Made by a program: the position numbers and the translations under genes
From: Lysobacter sp. HDW10
Lineage (GTDB): Bacteria > Pseudomonadota > Gammaproteobacteria > Xanthomonadales > Xanthomonadaceae
Assembly (NCBI RefSeq): GCF_011300685.1
Contig: NZ_CP049864.1
Span: 1,976,885-2,040,884, forward strand
Direction: 5' to 3'
Length of the DNA: 64,000 bases
The notes under the pieces: model-generated
What the model saw: the letters and a program-made list of their open reading frames with translations, nothing else
Told to the model about the DNA's origin: nothing
The model's database searches: none
Shown here: in pieces, positions 27,763-39,062 of the stretch
How the letters are laid out: each line of letters starts with the position of its first letter
Position numbering within the stretch: position 1 is the first letter of the stretch

Positions 27763-29367
27763 TCAAGGCGCTGCGTCCTGCAACTCGTAGGTGCGCTGTG
27801 CGCTTTGCATGGCACCATTGATGTCTGCATACCGCACGGTCACGGTGTGCGTGCCTAGCGCCAACTGCGTAGGCAAGGCACCCCGCCACAAGTGTTCAAC
27901 GTTCTGCGCCTCTGGCGATCGGTCGTAAGCGCGCAAGCTGAGAGCGGCATCATCGCGTGCATTCTCAGCCAGCAAATTCGGATCGGGTCGACGCACACGC
28001 TGCATGGTCTTCCAAGCACCGTCGTCTACTTTGAACTCGACTTTCGCGCCGGGCGCAACCATATACGCGTTCACGTACAGCCCCCAAGCCGGGTAAGCGC
28101 CCCGTCGCAACGCGTGAGGCGCGCTTAAGTGCATCGCCGGCTGCGCCGCATCGCGCGCGGCGTGCCACACAAGTGAATAACGCCCGTCACGTTGGATCTC
28201 AAGCGTGGCCCAACCATTGGGTGTGCCGTCTGCCATGGTCGTATCAGGAATGCCCTGCGCATCTTTGACGCCGGACCAAAATGCGCCGCATACGGCACCC
28301 ACGTTGTATTCGTGCAAGGGCGTCGACCCTTGCCAGCCTGAGCTACGGTCGTGAAATACGTGTTGCTGCGTGTGGTTGTGCGCACTCAATACGAGCACAT
28401 GTTTGAAACGGGCGAGCAGATCGAATAAGGCTTGGCGATCTGCGTCGCGAAAGGAGTCGCGGCCCTCTGCTTCAAACAAGGGAATATGCATGCCCAAGAT
28501 CAGCATTCGGTCATCCGGAAGCGTTGCCAAATACGCGCGCAGGAAGGCCAGCTGATCTTGTCGGAACCCGCCGGTATAGCCAGATGAAGGCGCGCCTGTC
28601 CAAATCACATCGTCGAGGCCGATATAGGTGAAGTCGCGCTCGTTCCACGCGAACGTATCGGGCCCATACGTGTTTCGGAATGTGTCCAATGCGTGCAAAT
28701 CGCTCGACGCATCCATATCGATATCGTGATTTCCTGGAATGTGCAGCCACGGCACACCCATGCTTGCCGTGATGGCATTCATCGACGGATACAGTGACAA
28801 GTCATCGTTCACGATGTCGCCGAGGCTGGTGCCAAACAAGAAGTTCGACTTTTGACGTTTTTGCAATTGCTTGACGTCGGCGACGACGTCATCTCGGTAG
28901 TAGCCCACATCTGCCGCATTCTTGGTTTGCGGATCGGCAAACACCAAGACCCGGCTCGGACCCGAGACAGGCTTCACATCGGGCACGAATCCAATATCAA
29001 AACGCAAGCTGCTCTGAAGATCGAGTCCGCCAAATTTCAATCCTGATTCGCGGGTGGGTTGATAGGCCTGCCAGAACGCAGGCATGCCATTGACACCCCG
29101 GCGCGCCGCGAAGCCCGCTGGCTTGACGGCAAAGACCACCTGCCCCGTTTCAACCGGAATCACATACGCGCCTTGCGTATCGGTCAGTACGATGTCGCGG
29201 CCATTCGACACGACCACGTGCGCGATGCCCTTCTCACGTGCTTCTTGAATGCCATTGCCGTTTGCATCTGCAAAGACGCGCCCGTGCATTGACTCGGCTG
29301 CCGCAAGCGGTGCGGCGCATACCAACACGATCGCCGCGCAGAGAGTTTGCATCGCACGTGAACCCAT
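27763..29367 (-). CDS. Secreted calcineurin-like phosphoesterase with N-terminal carrier-like domain
   Basis: A predicted periplasmic or exported metallophosphoesterase. I take the ATG at 29367, preceded by GAGG at a suitable distance and starting a Sec signal peptide that ends near PLAAAES; a GTG 15 bases earlier is possible. About residues 25-120 form a SdrD/Cna-B-like beta domain (VFADANGNGIQE). The phosphoesterase core follows, with metal motifs FADPQ, LGDIVNDD, IPGNHDID and SAHNHTQQH, and then a C-terminal beta domain of the calcineurin-associated type. The substrate is unknown. It lies two bases or so downstream of the lyase gene on the same strand, so it may be its operon partner. Confidence 0.82.
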   Translation of the reverse strand: MGSRAMQTLCAAIVLVCAAPLAAAESMHGRVFADANGNGIQEAREKGIAHVVVSNGRDIVLTDTQGAYVIPVETGQVVFAVKPAGFAARRGVNGMPAFWQAYQPTRESGLKFGGLDLQSSLRFDIGFVPDVKPVSGPSRVLVFADPQTKNAADVGYYRDDVVADVKQLQKRQKSNFLFGTSLGDIVNDDLSLYPSMNAITASMGVPWLHIPGNHDIDMDASSDLHALDTFRNTYGPDTFAWNERDFTYIGLDDVIWTGAPSSGYTGGFRQDQLAFLRAYLATLPDDRMLILGMHIPLFEAEGRDSFRDADRQALFDLLARFKHVLVLSAHNHTQQHVFHDRSSGWQGSTPLHEYNVGAVCGAFWSGVKDAQGIPDTTMADGTPNGWATLEIQRDGRYSLVWHAARDAAQPAMHLSAPHALRRGAYPAWGLYVNAYMVAPGAKVEFKVDDGAWKTMQRVRRPDPNLLAENARDDAALSLRAYDRSPEAQNVEHLWRGALPTQLALGTHTVTVRYADINGAMQSAQRTYELQDAAP

Positions 29368-29383
29368 CGCCTTACACCTCACA

Positions 29384-31237
29384 TCAATTCACAGACATCC
29401 CATTTTCTGCCCATCGCGTCGCGCGAGCGACCACTTGGTCAAGTGCCATGTCGCGCTTCATGTAAGGCACCAAGGTTCTGAACTGCGCCAGCACTTCAGC
29501 CACCTTCGGCGACGGCGCAAAGGGCGGGCGCTTCGCCAAATCAACGCGCAGGGCTTCAATCTCTTGGATAAAGTCGGCGTCAGCAGCGTGGACGCTTGGG
29601 CATGCATGCTTGGCAAACGCAGCACCTTCGGTTTGCTGTGCCAAAGTGCGTGCGGCTTCCAGCATTTCAACGCGCAAATCGATGGCCTGCGCCGCGACCA
29701 AAATTTCCAAGCCGAGCACTTTGGCGAGATCATTTGTCATGGCTAAGACGTGGCGCGCTTCATTCGCGCCCATTGACACATGGTCTTCGGCATTTGCACT
29801 TGTCGGAATGGAATAGACGCTCGCCGGCATCGCACGTGAGGTCAGGTCATTGACGATCGCCGCGGCCGTGTATTGCACGATCATCATGCCGGACTCGGTG
29901 CCATCTTCGTTGCCGATCAAGAACGCAGGCAAGCCGTCATTGGTCGCGGGATCCACCAACTTGTTCAAACGACGTTCGCTGATCGACGCCAGCACTGGAA
30001 TCGCAGCTTTCACCGCGCTCATCGCCAAGGCCAACGGCATGCCGTGGAAGTGGCCTGCTGAAATCACCTGTGCATCCACATGGCTCGCGTTGGAGTCCGG
30101 GAACACCAGCGGGTTGTCAGTCACGGCGTTCAATTCAATTTCGAGGACGCGTGCCGCATGCGCGACCGCATCGCGCACCGCGCCATGCACCTGCGGCACG
30201 CAGCGGAGCGAATAACTGTCTTGCGGTTGATGCTTCTTGCCACCACGGAAAGGCATGAAGCGCGTATAGAACTTCTCGCGCCCATGGCGTTCTGAGGTGG
30301 GCACCCATTCCCACTGGATATCGAAGGTGTGTTCGTCCAGTGCCGGGGTTGGCCAACGACCTGCTTGCCAGGTTTTGAACTTTGGCACCAAGTGATACGG
30401 CACATCTGCCAAACGAGAATCTTTCAAGAGCTCGCGCAGTTGCGCGGCCACGTGAACTTGACCCGGATGTGGACGCAGAGCGTGCACTTCCTCTGCAAAC
30501 GCGCCGGTGCGACCGGCAAAGCCTTCGAGTGTCATTGCAGCGGCACTGTCTGCGACGTCTAGCAAGCGCTCCAATCGCGCGACAGCCAGAACGCCGGTCG
30601 CAAGCATCTGCGCAGTACCGTTGTTCAGTGCAAGTCCTTCCTTGTGCTGGAGTTGCACAGGTGCAAGGCCCGCACGCTTCAGTGCTTCGCCGCCGGCCAT
30701 GCGTTCGCCGTTGAAGAAGGCTTCGCCCTGCCCTAACAACACGATCGCCAAATGCGACAGCGGTGCAAGATCGCCCGAAGCGCCCACGGAACCCAGCTTC
30801 GGCACGACGGGCACGACACCCGCGTTCAGTAGTGCGGTCAAGGCTTCCAAGGTTTGGACACGAATACCGGAATGGCCACGCAACAAGGTGTTGATGCGGA
30901 TTGCCAACATCGCACGCACAACATCCGCTTCAAACGGTTCGCCGACACAGACCGCATGCGTCACGATCAAGTTCTCTTGCAGTTCGATCATCGGTTGCAC
31001 ATCCGCGCGCGATGCACGCACCGAGTGCGCGCCAAGCAACTTGTCTGCATTACTGCCGAACCCTGTGGAGATACCGTAAATCGGTTCACCACGGACGACT
31101 TGTGTGTCGAGGAAATCTGCGGCTTTGCGTACGTGTGCAATCGCCGAATCGGCCAATGCGACCTGTGCACCCTCTGCAATCTTCAGCAAATCAGCGCGGT
31201 CTAGTGAAACACCGTCCAGAACAACTGTGTGCATCAT
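29384..31237 (-). CDS. hutH: Histidine/aromatic amino acid ammonia-lyase-like protein with an insertion
   Basis: A MIO-dependent lyase that would deaminate histidine to urocanate or an aromatic amino acid to its acrylate. The 617 residues include YGISTGFG with the catalytic Tyr near 54, the Ala-Ser-Gly triad in [12 protein letters not shown] (153-155) that forms the cofactor, and [14 protein letters not shown] near 339-352. The selectivity position reads VTHA, nearer the histidine-lyase type (SHA) than the tyrosine type. It exceeds usual HutH length (about 510) by roughly 100, partly through extra residues at about 277-336 just before QDSYSLRC, rich in Trp, Arg and Lys. It overlaps hisS by four bases. 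No hutU, hutI or hutG is present, so its in vivo substrate is uncertain. Confidence 0.75.
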   Translation of the reverse strand: MMHTVVLDGVSLDRADLLKIAEGAQVALADSAIAHVRKAADFLDTQVVRGEPIYGISTGFGSNADKLLGAHSVRASRADVQPMIELQENLIVTHAVCVGEPFEADVVRAMLAIRINTLLRGHSGIRVQTLEALTALLNAGVVPVVPKLGSVGASGDLAPLSHLAIVLLGQGEAFFNGERMAGGEALKRAGLAPVQLQHKEGLALNNGTAQMLATGVLAVARLERLLDVADSAAAMTLEGFAGRTGAFAEEVHALRPHPGQVHVAAQLRELLKDSRLADVPYHLVPKFKTWQAGRWPTPALDEHTFDIQWEWVPTSERHGREKFYTRFMPFRGGKKHQPQDSYSLRCVPQVHGAVRDAVAHAARVLEIELNAVTDNPLVFPDSNASHVDAQVISAGHFHGMPLALAMSAVKAAIPVLASISERRLNKLVDPATNDGLPAFLIGNEDGTESGMMIVQYTAAAIVNDLTSRAMPASVYSIPTSANAEDHVSMGANEARHVLAMTNDLAKVLGLEILVAAQAIDLRVEMLEAARTLAQQTEGAAFAKHACPSVHAADADFIQEIEALRVDLAKRPPFAPSPKVAEVLAQFRTLVPYMKRDMALDQVVARATRWAENGMSVN

Positions 31238-32601
31238 GCATCACCCTTTAGATGTTGAAGAACAGCGGCCGCATCTTGCACGCCTGCATAGGGCAACACC
31301 ACTTGCTCACCGGTCTTCAAATGTTTGATTGTGACTTGATTGTTTTCGCGCTCACTGCCGCCGCGCATGACGACATACGGAATGCCCAACTTGTCCGCAT
31401 ATTGAAACTGCTTGGCCAATTTGCGCGCTTCGAGTTGCGTTTCGACATTCAAACCTTGCGAACGCAGCGCCTGCGACAGACCGAGCGCGTCTTCCAAATC
31501 CGCTTCGTCCATCAGCGCGACCAAAACATCGACGCCGGACTCACCCGCCGAAACGATACCGGCTTCACGCAACTGCCAATACAAGCGCGACAAGCCAATC
31601 GAAATGCCGACGCCTGGCAGTTTGGATTTCGTGTAGCTGCTGGCCAAGTTGTCATACCGTCCACCGGAACAAATCGAACCGATACCGGGATGCGCGTTCA
31701 AGGTCGTCTCGTAGACGATGCCGGTGTAGTAATCCAGACCACGTGCGATCGACAGATTCAAGGCATAGCGTGATTCGGGCACGCCCAAGAACTTCAACTG
31801 CTCAAGGGTTTCCCGCAGCGCGCTGCGACCTTCATTGAACAAGTCTGTGCCCTCGCCCAGTGCGTCCAGTTTGGCAAGGGCGTCGTCATGCGAGGTCGAG
31901 CGCACGCGCGAAAACGCCAACAAGCGACCCGCAGTTTCAGCGGACAGATTGAAGGCTTCGCCGGTCAAAGTGTCACGCACAGCGTCTTCGCCGCGCTTAT
32001 CGAGCTTATCGATTTCACGCAAGACTTCATCTTGTTTCGCGCCTTCGATACCCAAAGTCTCGAAGAAGCCGCGAAGCAATTTGCGGTGATTGAATTGAAT
32101 GGTGAACTCGCCGATCTGCATACGCTCGAACACCGCATTGATGACCGCCGGAATTTCCGCGTCATACCGTGTGCTCAAACTGTCCTTACCAATGACATCG
32201 ATGTCGCATTGATAGAACTCGCGGAAGCGACCCTTCTGCGCACGCTCGCCGCGATAGACGCGTTGCATTTGATAACGGCGGAAGGGAAACGCCAGATCGT
32301 GCTCATGCTCGGCGACATAACGCGCCAATGGCACCGTGAGATCGAAGCGCAATGCCAGTTCCGGGAGGCCCGGTTCATTTTTTTCCAGTGCCCCGGTGGA
32401 TTGCACGAAGTACACCTGACGCTCGGTCTCGCCACCGCTCTTGGTCAACAACACTTCGGAGAGTTCGAAGACCGGTGTCTCTAACGGCAAGAAGCCAAAG
32501 GACGCATAGGTGTCGCGCACCACATCCAACATGCGCTGAAAAACGACTTGTTCCCTGGGCAATAACTCCAAAGTGCCCGAGGCGGTGCGCGGTTTGATCA
32601 T
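31234..32601 (-). CDS. hisS: Histidyl-tRNA synthetase
   Basis: Charges tRNA(His). The ATG at 32601 (product starts [18 protein letters not shown]) is chosen because family members begin there and GGAA lies six bases upstream; in-frame starts at 32628 and 32661 are possible. The 455-residue protein has class II motifs: motif 1 region, motif 2 [22 protein letters not shown] (given as [13 protein letters not shown] and RFREFYQCD), the histidine motif [13 protein letters not shown], and motif 3 [11 protein letters not shown]. The anticodon-binding domain is C-terminal. It is coupled to the downstream ammonia-lyase-like gene through an ATGA overlap. Confidence 0.95.
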   Translation of the reverse strand: MIKPRTASGTLELLPREQVVFQRMLDVVRDTYASFGFLPLETPVFELSEVLLTKSGGETERQVYFVQSTGALEKNEPGLPELALRFDLTVPLARYVAEHEHDLAFPFRRYQMQRVYRGERAQKGRFREFYQCDIDVIGKDSLSTRYDAEIPAVINAVFERMQIGEFTIQFNHRKLLRGFFETLGIEGAKQDEVLREIDKLDKRGEDAVRDTLTGEAFNLSAETAGRLLAFSRVRSTSHDDALAKLDALGEGTDLFNEGRSALRETLEQLKFLGVPESRYALNLSIARGLDYYTGIVYETTLNAHPGIGSICSGGRYDNLASSYTKSKLPGVGISIGLSRLYWQLREAGIVSAGESGVDVLVALMDEADLEDALGLSQALRSQGLNVETQLEARKLAKQFQYADKLGIPYVVMRGGSERENNQVTIKHLKTGEQVVLPYAGVQDAAAVLQHLKGDA

Positions 32602-32682
32602 GTCGAGTTCCGGCTGCAAAACACTCATTGTAAATGCCGCTTGCGCCAACTCAGAACCCACTTTAGAATGATCGGCTCACAT

Positions 32683-32759
<77 letters not shown>

Positions 32760-32778
32760 AAAACGCAAGTTTTGCGCG

Positions 32779-32805
32779 AAAACCGGCCTAAAGCCGGTTT
32801 TTTCG
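32779..32805 (+). terminator. Terminator after tRNA-Pro
   Basis: AAAACCGGC and GCCGGTTTT form a 9-bp stem with a five-base loop and run into further Ts. It sits 20 bases after the tRNA. Confidence 0.88.
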
Positions 32806-32877
32806 TTTCTGGCGAATGCCGCCCAGCGTGTTTAAAGGCGGGTCAATTCTGGCCCTGACAAGCGCCCTCAGGCCCCT

Positions 32878-33498
32878 CTAAGCTTTTCCACGTTGACTCA
32901 GCGTTTCGCGAACGTCCTGCCAAGTGAGCCCGCGCGCCTGCAAAAGCACTAAAAGATGGTAGGTCAGGTCGGCCGCCTCGCCGCACAGCGATAAATCATC
33001 CGCCGCGACCCCGGCCAAAGCGGCTTCCACGCCCTCTTCGCCCACCTTTTGCGCAATCCGAATCACCCCCGCATCAAACAGGCTGCGCGTGTAACTCGCA
33101 TCCGAGGTGCAGGTCTTGCGTTGCGAGATCAGCGCGTCCAACTCAGCGACAACGTCCGTTGGCGCGTTCGCAAAGCAACTGGGCTCGCCCGTGTGGCAGG
33201 TCGGACCCCGCGGCCTGACGAGAACGAGCAGACTGTCGTTGTCGCAGTCCGCCTGAATAGACACAAGATCGAGCACGTGACCGCTGATTTCGCCTTTGGT
33301 CCACAAACGTTGCTTACTACGACTGAAAAACGTCACCTGGTCGCGCTCCAGGGTGACCTTCAGTGACTCACGCGACATGTAGCCCAGCATCAGAACGCGC
33401 AAACTGTCGACGTCCTGCACGATCGCGGGCATGAGGCCACCCTGCTTCTCCCAGGCAAGCGCGTCGATGCCAGACACTTGAACGAATTCCTCAGACAC
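32878..33498 (-). CDS. hisI: Bifunctional phosphoribosyl-AMP cyclohydrolase / phosphoribosyl-ATP pyrophosphatase
   Basis: Catalyses steps 2 and 3 of histidine synthesis (HisIE fusion). GTG at 33498 follows GAGGTGCGGC and gives 206 residues; this start overlaps the end of hisF by eight bases. The HisI half (about 1-115) carries [18 protein letters not shown] and the zinc-binding [20 protein letters not shown] (abbreviated CDNDSLL...PTCHTG). The HisE half contains [12 protein letters not shown] and [13 protein letters not shown]. Last gene of the his operon. Confidence 0.95.
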   Translation of the reverse strand: MSEEFVQVSGIDALAWEKQGGLMPAIVQDVDSLRVLMLGYMSRESLKVTLERDQVTFFSRSKQRLWTKGEISGHVLDLVSIQADCDNDSLLVLVRPRGPTCHTGEPSCFANAPTDVVAELDALISQRKTCTSDASYTRSLFDAGVIRIAQKVGEEGVEAALAGVAADDLSLCGEAADLTYHLLVLLQARGLTWQDVRETLSQRGKA

Positions 33499-34264
33499 GC
33501 CGCACCTCAATCGTTTCTTCGTGGAGTCGCTGTTTGAGCAGTGGTATCTCAATGGCGCCTGTATGAAACACGCTGGCCGCCAGCGCAGCATCCACGTCGG
33601 CATCTCGAAAGACGTCTACGAAATGCGCGATCGTGCCCGCGCCGCCGGATGCCACCAGCGGAACGGCGCACGCCGCACGCGCCGCACGCAGTTGTTGAAT
33701 GTCGAAACCATTGCGCATGCCGTCGCTACCCATGCAATTCAGGACGATCTCACCCGCGCCCAAGTGCTGGACTTCTTCGATCCAACTTAAGGTGGGCCGC
33801 TCGAGCGCTCTCATGCGCGCAGGGTCTCCGCTGAACTGCCGGACCCGCCATTCGCCATCGTCATCCCGCAGGCTATCGATCCCGACAACCACACACTGCA
33901 CACCGAACGTTTCTGCGAGTTCGGATATGAAGGCCGGGCGCGCAAGTGCGGGCGAATTCACCGATATTTTGTCGGCCCCTGCATTGAGGAGCCTGCGTGC
34001 ATCCGCCAACGTGCGTATGCCGCCCGCGACACAAAAAGGAATATCAATGATGCGCGCCACACGCGCGACCCAATCGGCGTCCGCACTGCGATTCTCGGGG
34101 CTTGCGGCGATATCGTAGAACACAAGTTCATCTGCGCCTTGGTCGCGGTAGCGTGTCGCTAATTCAACGATATCGCCCATATCCACGTGATCGCGAAAAC
34201 GCACACCTTTCACAACCCGACCATCGCGGACATCCAAACACGGAATGATGCGTCGACTCAACAT
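33491..34264 (-). CDS. hisF: Imidazole glycerol phosphate synthase cyclase subunit
   Basis: Closes the imidazole ring with ammonia delivered by HisH, forming IGP and AICAR. Start ATG at 34264 gives 257 residues opening [20 protein letters not shown], with catalytic Asp11; the long upstream extension of the frame lies inside hisA and is discarded. The second catalytic Asp lies in the [13 protein letters not shown] segment (ILN..DG region). TIM barrel phosphate loops (GGIRTL, SGGAGT) are visible. It overlaps hisA by seven bases. Confidence 0.96.
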   Translation of the reverse strand: MLSRRIIPCLDVRDGRVVKGVRFRDHVDMGDIVELATRYRDQGADELVFYDIAASPENRSADADWVARVARIIDIPFCVAGGIRTLADARRLLNAGADKISVNSPALARPAFISELAETFGVQCVVVGIDSLRDDDGEWRVRQFSGDPARMRALERPTLSWIEEVQHLGAGEIVLNCMGSDGMRNGFDIQQLRAARAACAVPLVASGGAGTIAHFVDVFRDADVDAALAASVFHTGAIEIPLLKQRLHEETIEVRRV

Positions 34265-34998
34265 GCGCGCACCACGTCGTTCAAATCCATGAGGCCATCG
34301 AGCAAAGCTTTGCCAAGCACGACACCCGCGCAACCCGCTTCGCGTAAGGCGCCGATATCCGAGAGTTGATGCACACCACCCGACGCTTGAACGGCGAGCT
34401 GTGGCCAATCGCGGGCCAAGCGCGCATAGAGGTCGACGTTGGGCCCGCCGAGCATGCCGTCGCGATGGATGTCGGTGCACAGCAGATGACGGATGCCTGC
34501 CTGTGCATGTCGATCCAACAAGCTGTCCAATTCGATGCCGCTGTTCTCAGTCCAGCCGTTGATGGGCAGCCGCCAAATGCCACCACTGTCGCATCGCGTA
34601 TCAAGTGCAATCACGATGCGCTCCACCCCAAAGCGGCGCAGCCAAATGGCCACACGATCCGGATCACGCACCGCAAGTGATCCAACAACAACGCGGTCCG
34701 CACCTGCGTCAAACAGGCGCTGTATCTCATCGTCGGAACGAATGCCGCCGCCGGTTTGCACGCGGAGCGCGGTGTGCTGCTTGATGTTTGCCAATAGCTG
34801 CGTGAGCGTATAGCCGCCGGCACGCGCCGCATCGAGATCCACCAGGTGCAACCAATCTGCCCCCGCCCGCGCATAGTCCTGCGCAAGGGCAAGCGGCTCA
34901 CTCGGATAGCGCGTTTCATTTGAATAGTCCCCTTGACGCAAGCGGACGACACGGCCATCGCGTACGTCAATCGCGGGATACGGCGTAAAGACCGTCAT
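34258..34998 (-). CDS. hisA: ProFAR isomerase
   Basis: Isomerises ProFAR to PRFAR. The 246-residue half-barrel-duplicated enzyme begins with [19 protein letters not shown], with catalytic Asp near residue 11, and has the second Asp in [14 protein letters not shown]. Phosphate-binding motifs [11 protein letters not shown] and [10 protein letters not shown] are clear. It overlaps both hisH (four bases) and hisF (seven bases). Confidence 0.96.
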   Translation of the reverse strand: MTVFTPYPAIDVRDGRVVRLRQGDYSNETRYPSEPLALAQDYARAGADWLHLVDLDAARAGGYTLTQLLANIKQHTALRVQTGGGIRSDDEIQRLFDAGADRVVVGSLAVRDPDRVAIWLRRFGVERIVIALDTRCDSGGIWRLPINGWTENSGIELDSLLDRHAQAGIRHLLCTDIHRDGMLGGPNVDLYARLARDWPQLAVQASGGVHQLSDIGALREAGCAGVVLGKALLDGLMDLNDVVRAC

Positions 34999-35609
34999 GC
35001 CGCGGACATCGAAACAAAGTTTTTGAGCAGGCGCGCACCGAGATCGCCCGAACGTTCTGGATGGAACTGGACGCCGTGGAAATTTTCACAACGCACAACT
35101 GCCGCAAATGCATCGGCATGCGTGCTCTCGGCCAGCGTAAAGCGATTCACAGGTGCCGAATAGCTATGCACAAAATAGGCGCGTGCGTCTTGCTCAATCC
35201 CGGCAAGTAAGGGCGCGTCCGTACGCACTTCCAAAGTATTCCAGCCCATATGCGGCACGCGCGCGTCGGGCGCAGCACGCATCGCGCGGACGCGACCGGG
35301 AATGAGTCCCAGGCATTCAACGTCCCCTTCCTCGGATGACTCAAACAGCAGTTGCATACCCAGGCAGATCCCAAGTACGGGTTGGGTCAGACGCCGAATC
35401 ACGTCCACAAGCCCACGCGCGTGCAACTGTTGCATCGCGGGACGCGCAGCACCTACGCCCGGCAAGATGACACGCGCCGCGCTTTCAATTTGAGTGATGT
35501 CATCACTCAAGTTCGCGCTTACGCCCAAACGTTCAAACGCATAGACGATAGACCCGATATTGGCACCGCCCGAATCAATGATGAGGACATCCGAAGATTC
35601 AGCGCTCAC
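34995..35609 (-). CDS. hisH: Imidazole glycerol phosphate synthase glutamine amidotransferase subunit
   Basis: Releases ammonia from glutamine for HisF. The 204-residue class I amidotransferase has the nucleophile in [11 protein letters not shown] and the His-Glu pair in [10 protein letters not shown]. It starts with GTG overlapping the hisB stop (GTGA). Confidence 0.96.
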   Translation of the reverse strand: MSAESSDVLIIDSGGANIGSIVYAFERLGVSANLSDDITQIESAARVILPGVGAARPAMQQLHARGLVDVIRRLTQPVLGICLGMQLLFESSEEGDVECLGLIPGRVRAMRAAPDARVPHMGWNTLEVRTDAPLLAGIEQDARAYFVHSYSAPVNRFTLAESTHADAFAAVVRCENFHGVQFHPERSGDLGARLLKNFVSMSAA

Positions 35610-36688
35610 AAGAGACCCTTGGTGCTTGGCAGGTCAAAACCTTCGCGTCGAATGGCCTGACGTAAGGCGCGTGCGACGGCCTTGAAGCACGCCTCAATCT
35701 TGTGGTGATCGTTTTCGCCGGTGACGCGCAAGTTGAGATTCATACCTGCCGCATCACAGAGCGAACGAAAGAAGTGCGCGATGAGTTCCGTCGGCAGCCC
35801 ACCCACGCTGTCTCGCGAGAAAGTGCCGTCGAACACAAAGAATGCGCGCCCCGAAAAATCCAATGCCGCCGTGGCCAGCGCTTCGTCCATGGGCAGGGTG
35901 AAACCATAGCGATGGATCCCGCGCTTATCGCCGAGTGCTTCGCGAAGTGCTTGACCCAAGGCGAGTGCGCAATCTTCAACGGTGTGATGTTCATCGACAT
36001 CCAAGTCGCCCTCACAGCGCAGCGACAAGGCAAAGCCGCCATGTGTACCGAGTTGCGCCAACATGTGATCGAAGAAGCCAATACCGCTCGCGATCTGCGG
36101 CGCCGCAACAGCATCCAAATCAATGTCGACAACGATGTGTGTTTCTTTCGTGCTCCGGATCACTTGGGCGCGACGCGGTGCCGTGACCAATGTGTGTGCG
36201 ATGTCGGCCCAATCTGTGCCTTCACCGAACTGCGGCGAACGCAACTTGAAACCACTGATGCCCAGGTTGTCCGCGAACTGCATATCGGTGTCACGGTCAC
36301 CCACCATTGCGCTCCGCGACCAGTCGATCGAGCGGTCCTTCAATAGGTGAACCACCATGCCTATTTCCGGCTTGCGACTTGCCGACTTTTCGTGCGCGTA
36401 GCTCGCATCGATGAGGACTTCGCGAAAGCGGATGCCTTGGCTTTCGAATATGTGCAGCATCAAGTGATGCGGGCCGTCAAACGCTGCGCGCGGAAATGCG
36501 TTCGTGCCCAGACCGTCTTGATTCGTCACGATCACAAATTGCCAACCGGCAGCTTGTAAGCGCAAGAGCGCAGGAATGACACCATCGACAAAGCGCAGCT
36601 TCTCAAACGCATCGATTTGAAAATCGTCCGGTTCGGCAATCAAGGTGCCATCACGATCCACGAACAGGACAGGTACTGGCGACGTCAT
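35606..36688 (-). CDS. hisB: Bifunctional histidinol-phosphatase / imidazoleglycerol-phosphate dehydratase
   Basis: A fused enzyme carrying out the sixth and eighth steps of histidine synthesis. Start ATG at 36688 gives 360 residues. The N-terminal HAD phosphatase (about 1-165) has [12 protein letters not shown] and VTNQDGLG. The C-terminal IGPD domain has the metal histidine motifs [30 protein letters not shown] and [12 protein letters not shown]. Fusion is typical of gammaproteobacteria. It overlaps hisC and hisH by four bases each. Zinc-binding cysteines usual in the HAD half were not found. Confidence 0.95.
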   Translation of the reverse strand: MTSPVPVLFVDRDGTLIAEPDDFQIDAFEKLRFVDGVIPALLRLQAAGWQFVIVTNQDGLGTNAFPRAAFDGPHHLMLHIFESQGIRFREVLIDASYAHEKSASRKPEIGMVVHLLKDRSIDWSRSAMVGDRDTDMQFADNLGISGFKLRSPQFGEGTDWADIAHTLVTAPRRAQVIRSTKETHIVVDIDLDAVAAPQIASGIGFFDHMLAQLGTHGGFALSLRCEGDLDVDEHHTVEDCALALGQALREALGDKRGIHRYGFTLPMDEALATAALDFSGRAFFVFDGTFSRDSVGGLPTELIAHFFRSLCDAAGMNLNLRVTGENDHHKIEACFKAVARALRQAIRREGFDLPSTKGLL

Positions 36689-37767
36689 GCCTGCACCCTC
36701 GGCTGCGTGAGCGCAGAAATCACACAATCGATTTGTTCGGCTGTCCCAATGCTAATCCGCAGCGCATCTTCCAGACCGGGCGTTGCGCGCATATCGCGCA
36801 CGATGACACCCGCGCCAAGCAGGCATGCCAACACGGACTCCGCATCTTCAAAACGCACGAGTAGAAAGTTTCCGTGTGAGGGATAGACGCGCCGCACACA
36901 TGGAAAACGCAACAACGCATCTCGCAAACGCGTCCGCTGCTGCCGAACGACCAAGACCGCATCACGCGTCGCGGCTAACACCCGCGTCGTAAGTGCGTCC
37001 AATGCTGCCTGTACCGCTGGCTGTGCAAGGGGATACGGCGCTTGGCTACGTTTGAGCATGCCGATCAACGTCGGTGCGGCAATCACGCTGCCAATGCGCG
37101 CACCCGCAAGTGCGTGCGCCTTGGACAGTGTGCGCAGCAGAACAAGGTTGTCATAGGTATCGACGAGCGACACGCATGCATCCTCGTCTGCAAACTCCGC
37201 ATACGCAGCATCGACCACGACCAAGGCCTTACTCGCTAAGCGCGTTGCGAGCTTCGCAATGTCTTCCAAGGCGATGCACTCACCGCTTGGATTACCCGGG
37301 TTGCAGATAAAAACGAGGGGGGCATCGTTGCTCAGGGCTGCCGTGGCCATCGCATCAAGATCGCTTCGCCAACCTTCGGGCGTATCCAATGCGGGCACTT
37401 CAATGACACGCGCACCTTGGAGCTTTGCGACCACCGCATACATACCAAATACCGGCGGCGCTATGACAACCGCACCCTGACCCGGCGCGCAAAATGTACG
37501 AACAAGTAGATCGATCCCTTCGTCGCTTCCGCGCGTCAACAAAAGTTGCGTTGGCGCAACGCCATAGAGTTCAGAAAGCGCTTCGCGGAGTGCGCTTGGT
37601 TGCGGATCAGGATATCGACGGAGTGTTCCGCTTGAATCACTTAAGGACGCCGATGGAGATTCATTGGCGTTGAGCCAAATATCGCCATCCAACACATCGC
37701 TGCGTGCAGAGCGATAGCCGCCAAAAGCACGGAGGTCCTCGCGCAGCAATATCTCCGCCGTGCTCAT
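36685..37767 (-). CDS. hisC: Histidinol-phosphate aminotransferase
   Basis: PLP-dependent transfer of an amino group from glutamate to imidazole acetol phosphate. Start ATG at 37767 overlaps the hisD stop by four bases and gives 360 residues; the longer frame runs inside hisD. Fold type I features include LNANESP near residue 35, CNPGNPSGE, a VVDAAYAEF segment and the PLP-binding lysine in [15 protein letters not shown]. Confidence 0.95.
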   Translation of the reverse strand: MSTAEILLREDLRAFGGYRSARSDVLDGDIWLNANESPSASLSDSSGTLRRYPDPQPSALREALSELYGVAPTQLLLTRGSDEGIDLLVRTFCAPGQGAVVIAPPVFGMYAVVAKLQGARVIEVPALDTPEGWRSDLDAMATAALSNDAPLVFICNPGNPSGECIALEDIAKLATRLASKALVVVDAAYAEFADEDACVSLVDTYDNLVLLRTLSKAHALAGARIGSVIAAPTLIGMLKRSQAPYPLAQPAVQAALDALTTRVLAATRDAVLVVRQQRTRLRDALLRFPCVRRVYPSHGNFLLVRFEDAESVLACLLGAGVIVRDMRATPGLEDALRISIGTAEQIDCVISALTQPRVQA

Positions 37768-39062
37768 GCGCTTGCCGCCAATCGAATTTGCACTGCGCGC
37801 GCATGCGCATCGAGGCCTTCTGCTTCCGCCAAACGTGCCGCACACGGGCCAATCGTGCCAAGCCCCGAACGACTCGCCGTCTGTACCGTCAAGGCCTTCA
37901 TAAAGCTCGAGACTGACAACCCACTCCATGCGCGCGCCGCGCCACCCGTCGGCAAAACGTGGTTGCTACCGGTGCAATAGTCGCCCAACGATTCAGGTGT
38001 CCAATCGCCCATGAAGACCGTACCGGCATTCTGTACGGATGACAGCCATTGCTCGGGTTCGCGTACGCTCAAGATCAAATGCTCAGGCGCGTAGTCATTG
38101 CTGACGGCAATCGCTTCTGCAATGTCCGCGACGCGAATAAAACGCGCATGCGCCAAGGCAAGACGCGCAATCGCCGCACGCGGGAGCGTCGCGATCTGTC
38201 GCTCGACTTCCAGCGCGGCTGCTTCAAGCAGTGCATCGTCGTCGCTCAGCAGAATCACTTGCGAATCAGGTCCATGCTCCGCCTGTGACAACAGGTCTGC
38301 AGCCACATAGGCCGCATTCGCGCCGGCGTCTGCGATGACCAACACTTCCGACGGGCCGGCGGGCATATCTATTGCAGGCCCACCCTGACGCTGAGCAACC
38401 TGTCGCTTGGCTTCGTCTACATACGCATTACCAGGACCGAAAACCTTATCGCACCGCGGTACGGTTTCCGTCCCAAGACTCATTGCAGCGATGGCCTGTG
38501 CGCCGCCTAGTTTGAATATCCGAACATTCGGTGCAAAGTGCGCGGCCACCACCACGGCCGGATCTGCTCGCCCGTCGGGTCGTGGCGGCGTGCACAGTAC
38601 GACTTCTTCGCAGCCGGCCAGCATCGCTGGGATGGACAGCATCAATGCCGTCGACGGCAGGGGCGCACTCCCTGCCGGGACATAAAGACCCACCGTAGTA
38701 ATTGGCCGCAACACGCGTTCACAGCGCACGCCTTGTGTCGTGTCGACCGCATAGGGTAAGGGCATCCCTGCACGGTGAAAGCATTCGATGCGCGCAGCCG
38801 CTTCTTTGATGGCTGAAAGCAGATCGGGCTGAAGTACATCAAACGCGGCTTGGCGCTCCGCCTCGTCCACCTCAAAATGATCGAGAGACACCTTGTCGAA
38901 CTGTTCCGTCAGCGTGCGAAGCGCGCGATCGCCGTGCGTCGCGACTTCGGCAATGATTTCGCTCACGCGAACGCTTGTTTCCAAAGCAATGGTGCGCGCA
39001 GGACGCGCGAGGAGTTGCGTACGAAGCGTCGTATCGGCTTCATTCCAATGGATACGCCTCAC
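37764..39062 (-). CDS. hisD: Histidinol dehydrogenase
   Basis: Oxidises histidinol to histidine in two NAD-dependent steps, with zinc. The 432-residue protein shows [12 protein letters not shown], the [15 protein letters not shown] segment, [10 protein letters not shown], the catalytic QAEHGPDSQ region, and [11 protein letters not shown] start overlaps the hisG stop by four bases (GTGA). Confidence 0.96.
   Translation of the reverse strand: MRRIHWNEADTTLRTQLLARPARTIALETSVRVSEIIAEVATHGDRALRTLTEQFDKVSLDHFEVDEAERQAAFDVLQPDLLSAIKEAAARIECFHRAGMPLPYAVDTTQGVRCERVLRPITTVGLYVPAGSAPLPSTALMLSIPAMLAGCEEVVLCTPPRPDGRADPAVVVAAHFAPNVRIFKLGGAQAIAAMSLGTETVPRCDKVFGPGNAYVDEAKRQVAQRQGGPAIDMPAGPSEVLVIADAGANAAYVAADLLSQAEHGPDSQVILLSDDDALLEAAALEVERQIATLPRAAIARLALAHARFIRVADIAEAIAVSNDYAPEHLILSVREPEQWLSSVQNAGTVFMGDWTPESLGDYCTGSNHVLPTGGAARAWSGLSVSSFMKALTVQTASRSGLGTIGPCAARLAEAEGLDAHARAVQIRLAASA

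Noticed and set aside
29384-32601. A hut (histidine utilisation) operon
   Set aside because: Only a HutH-like gene is present; hutU, hutI, hutG and hutC are not in the window.
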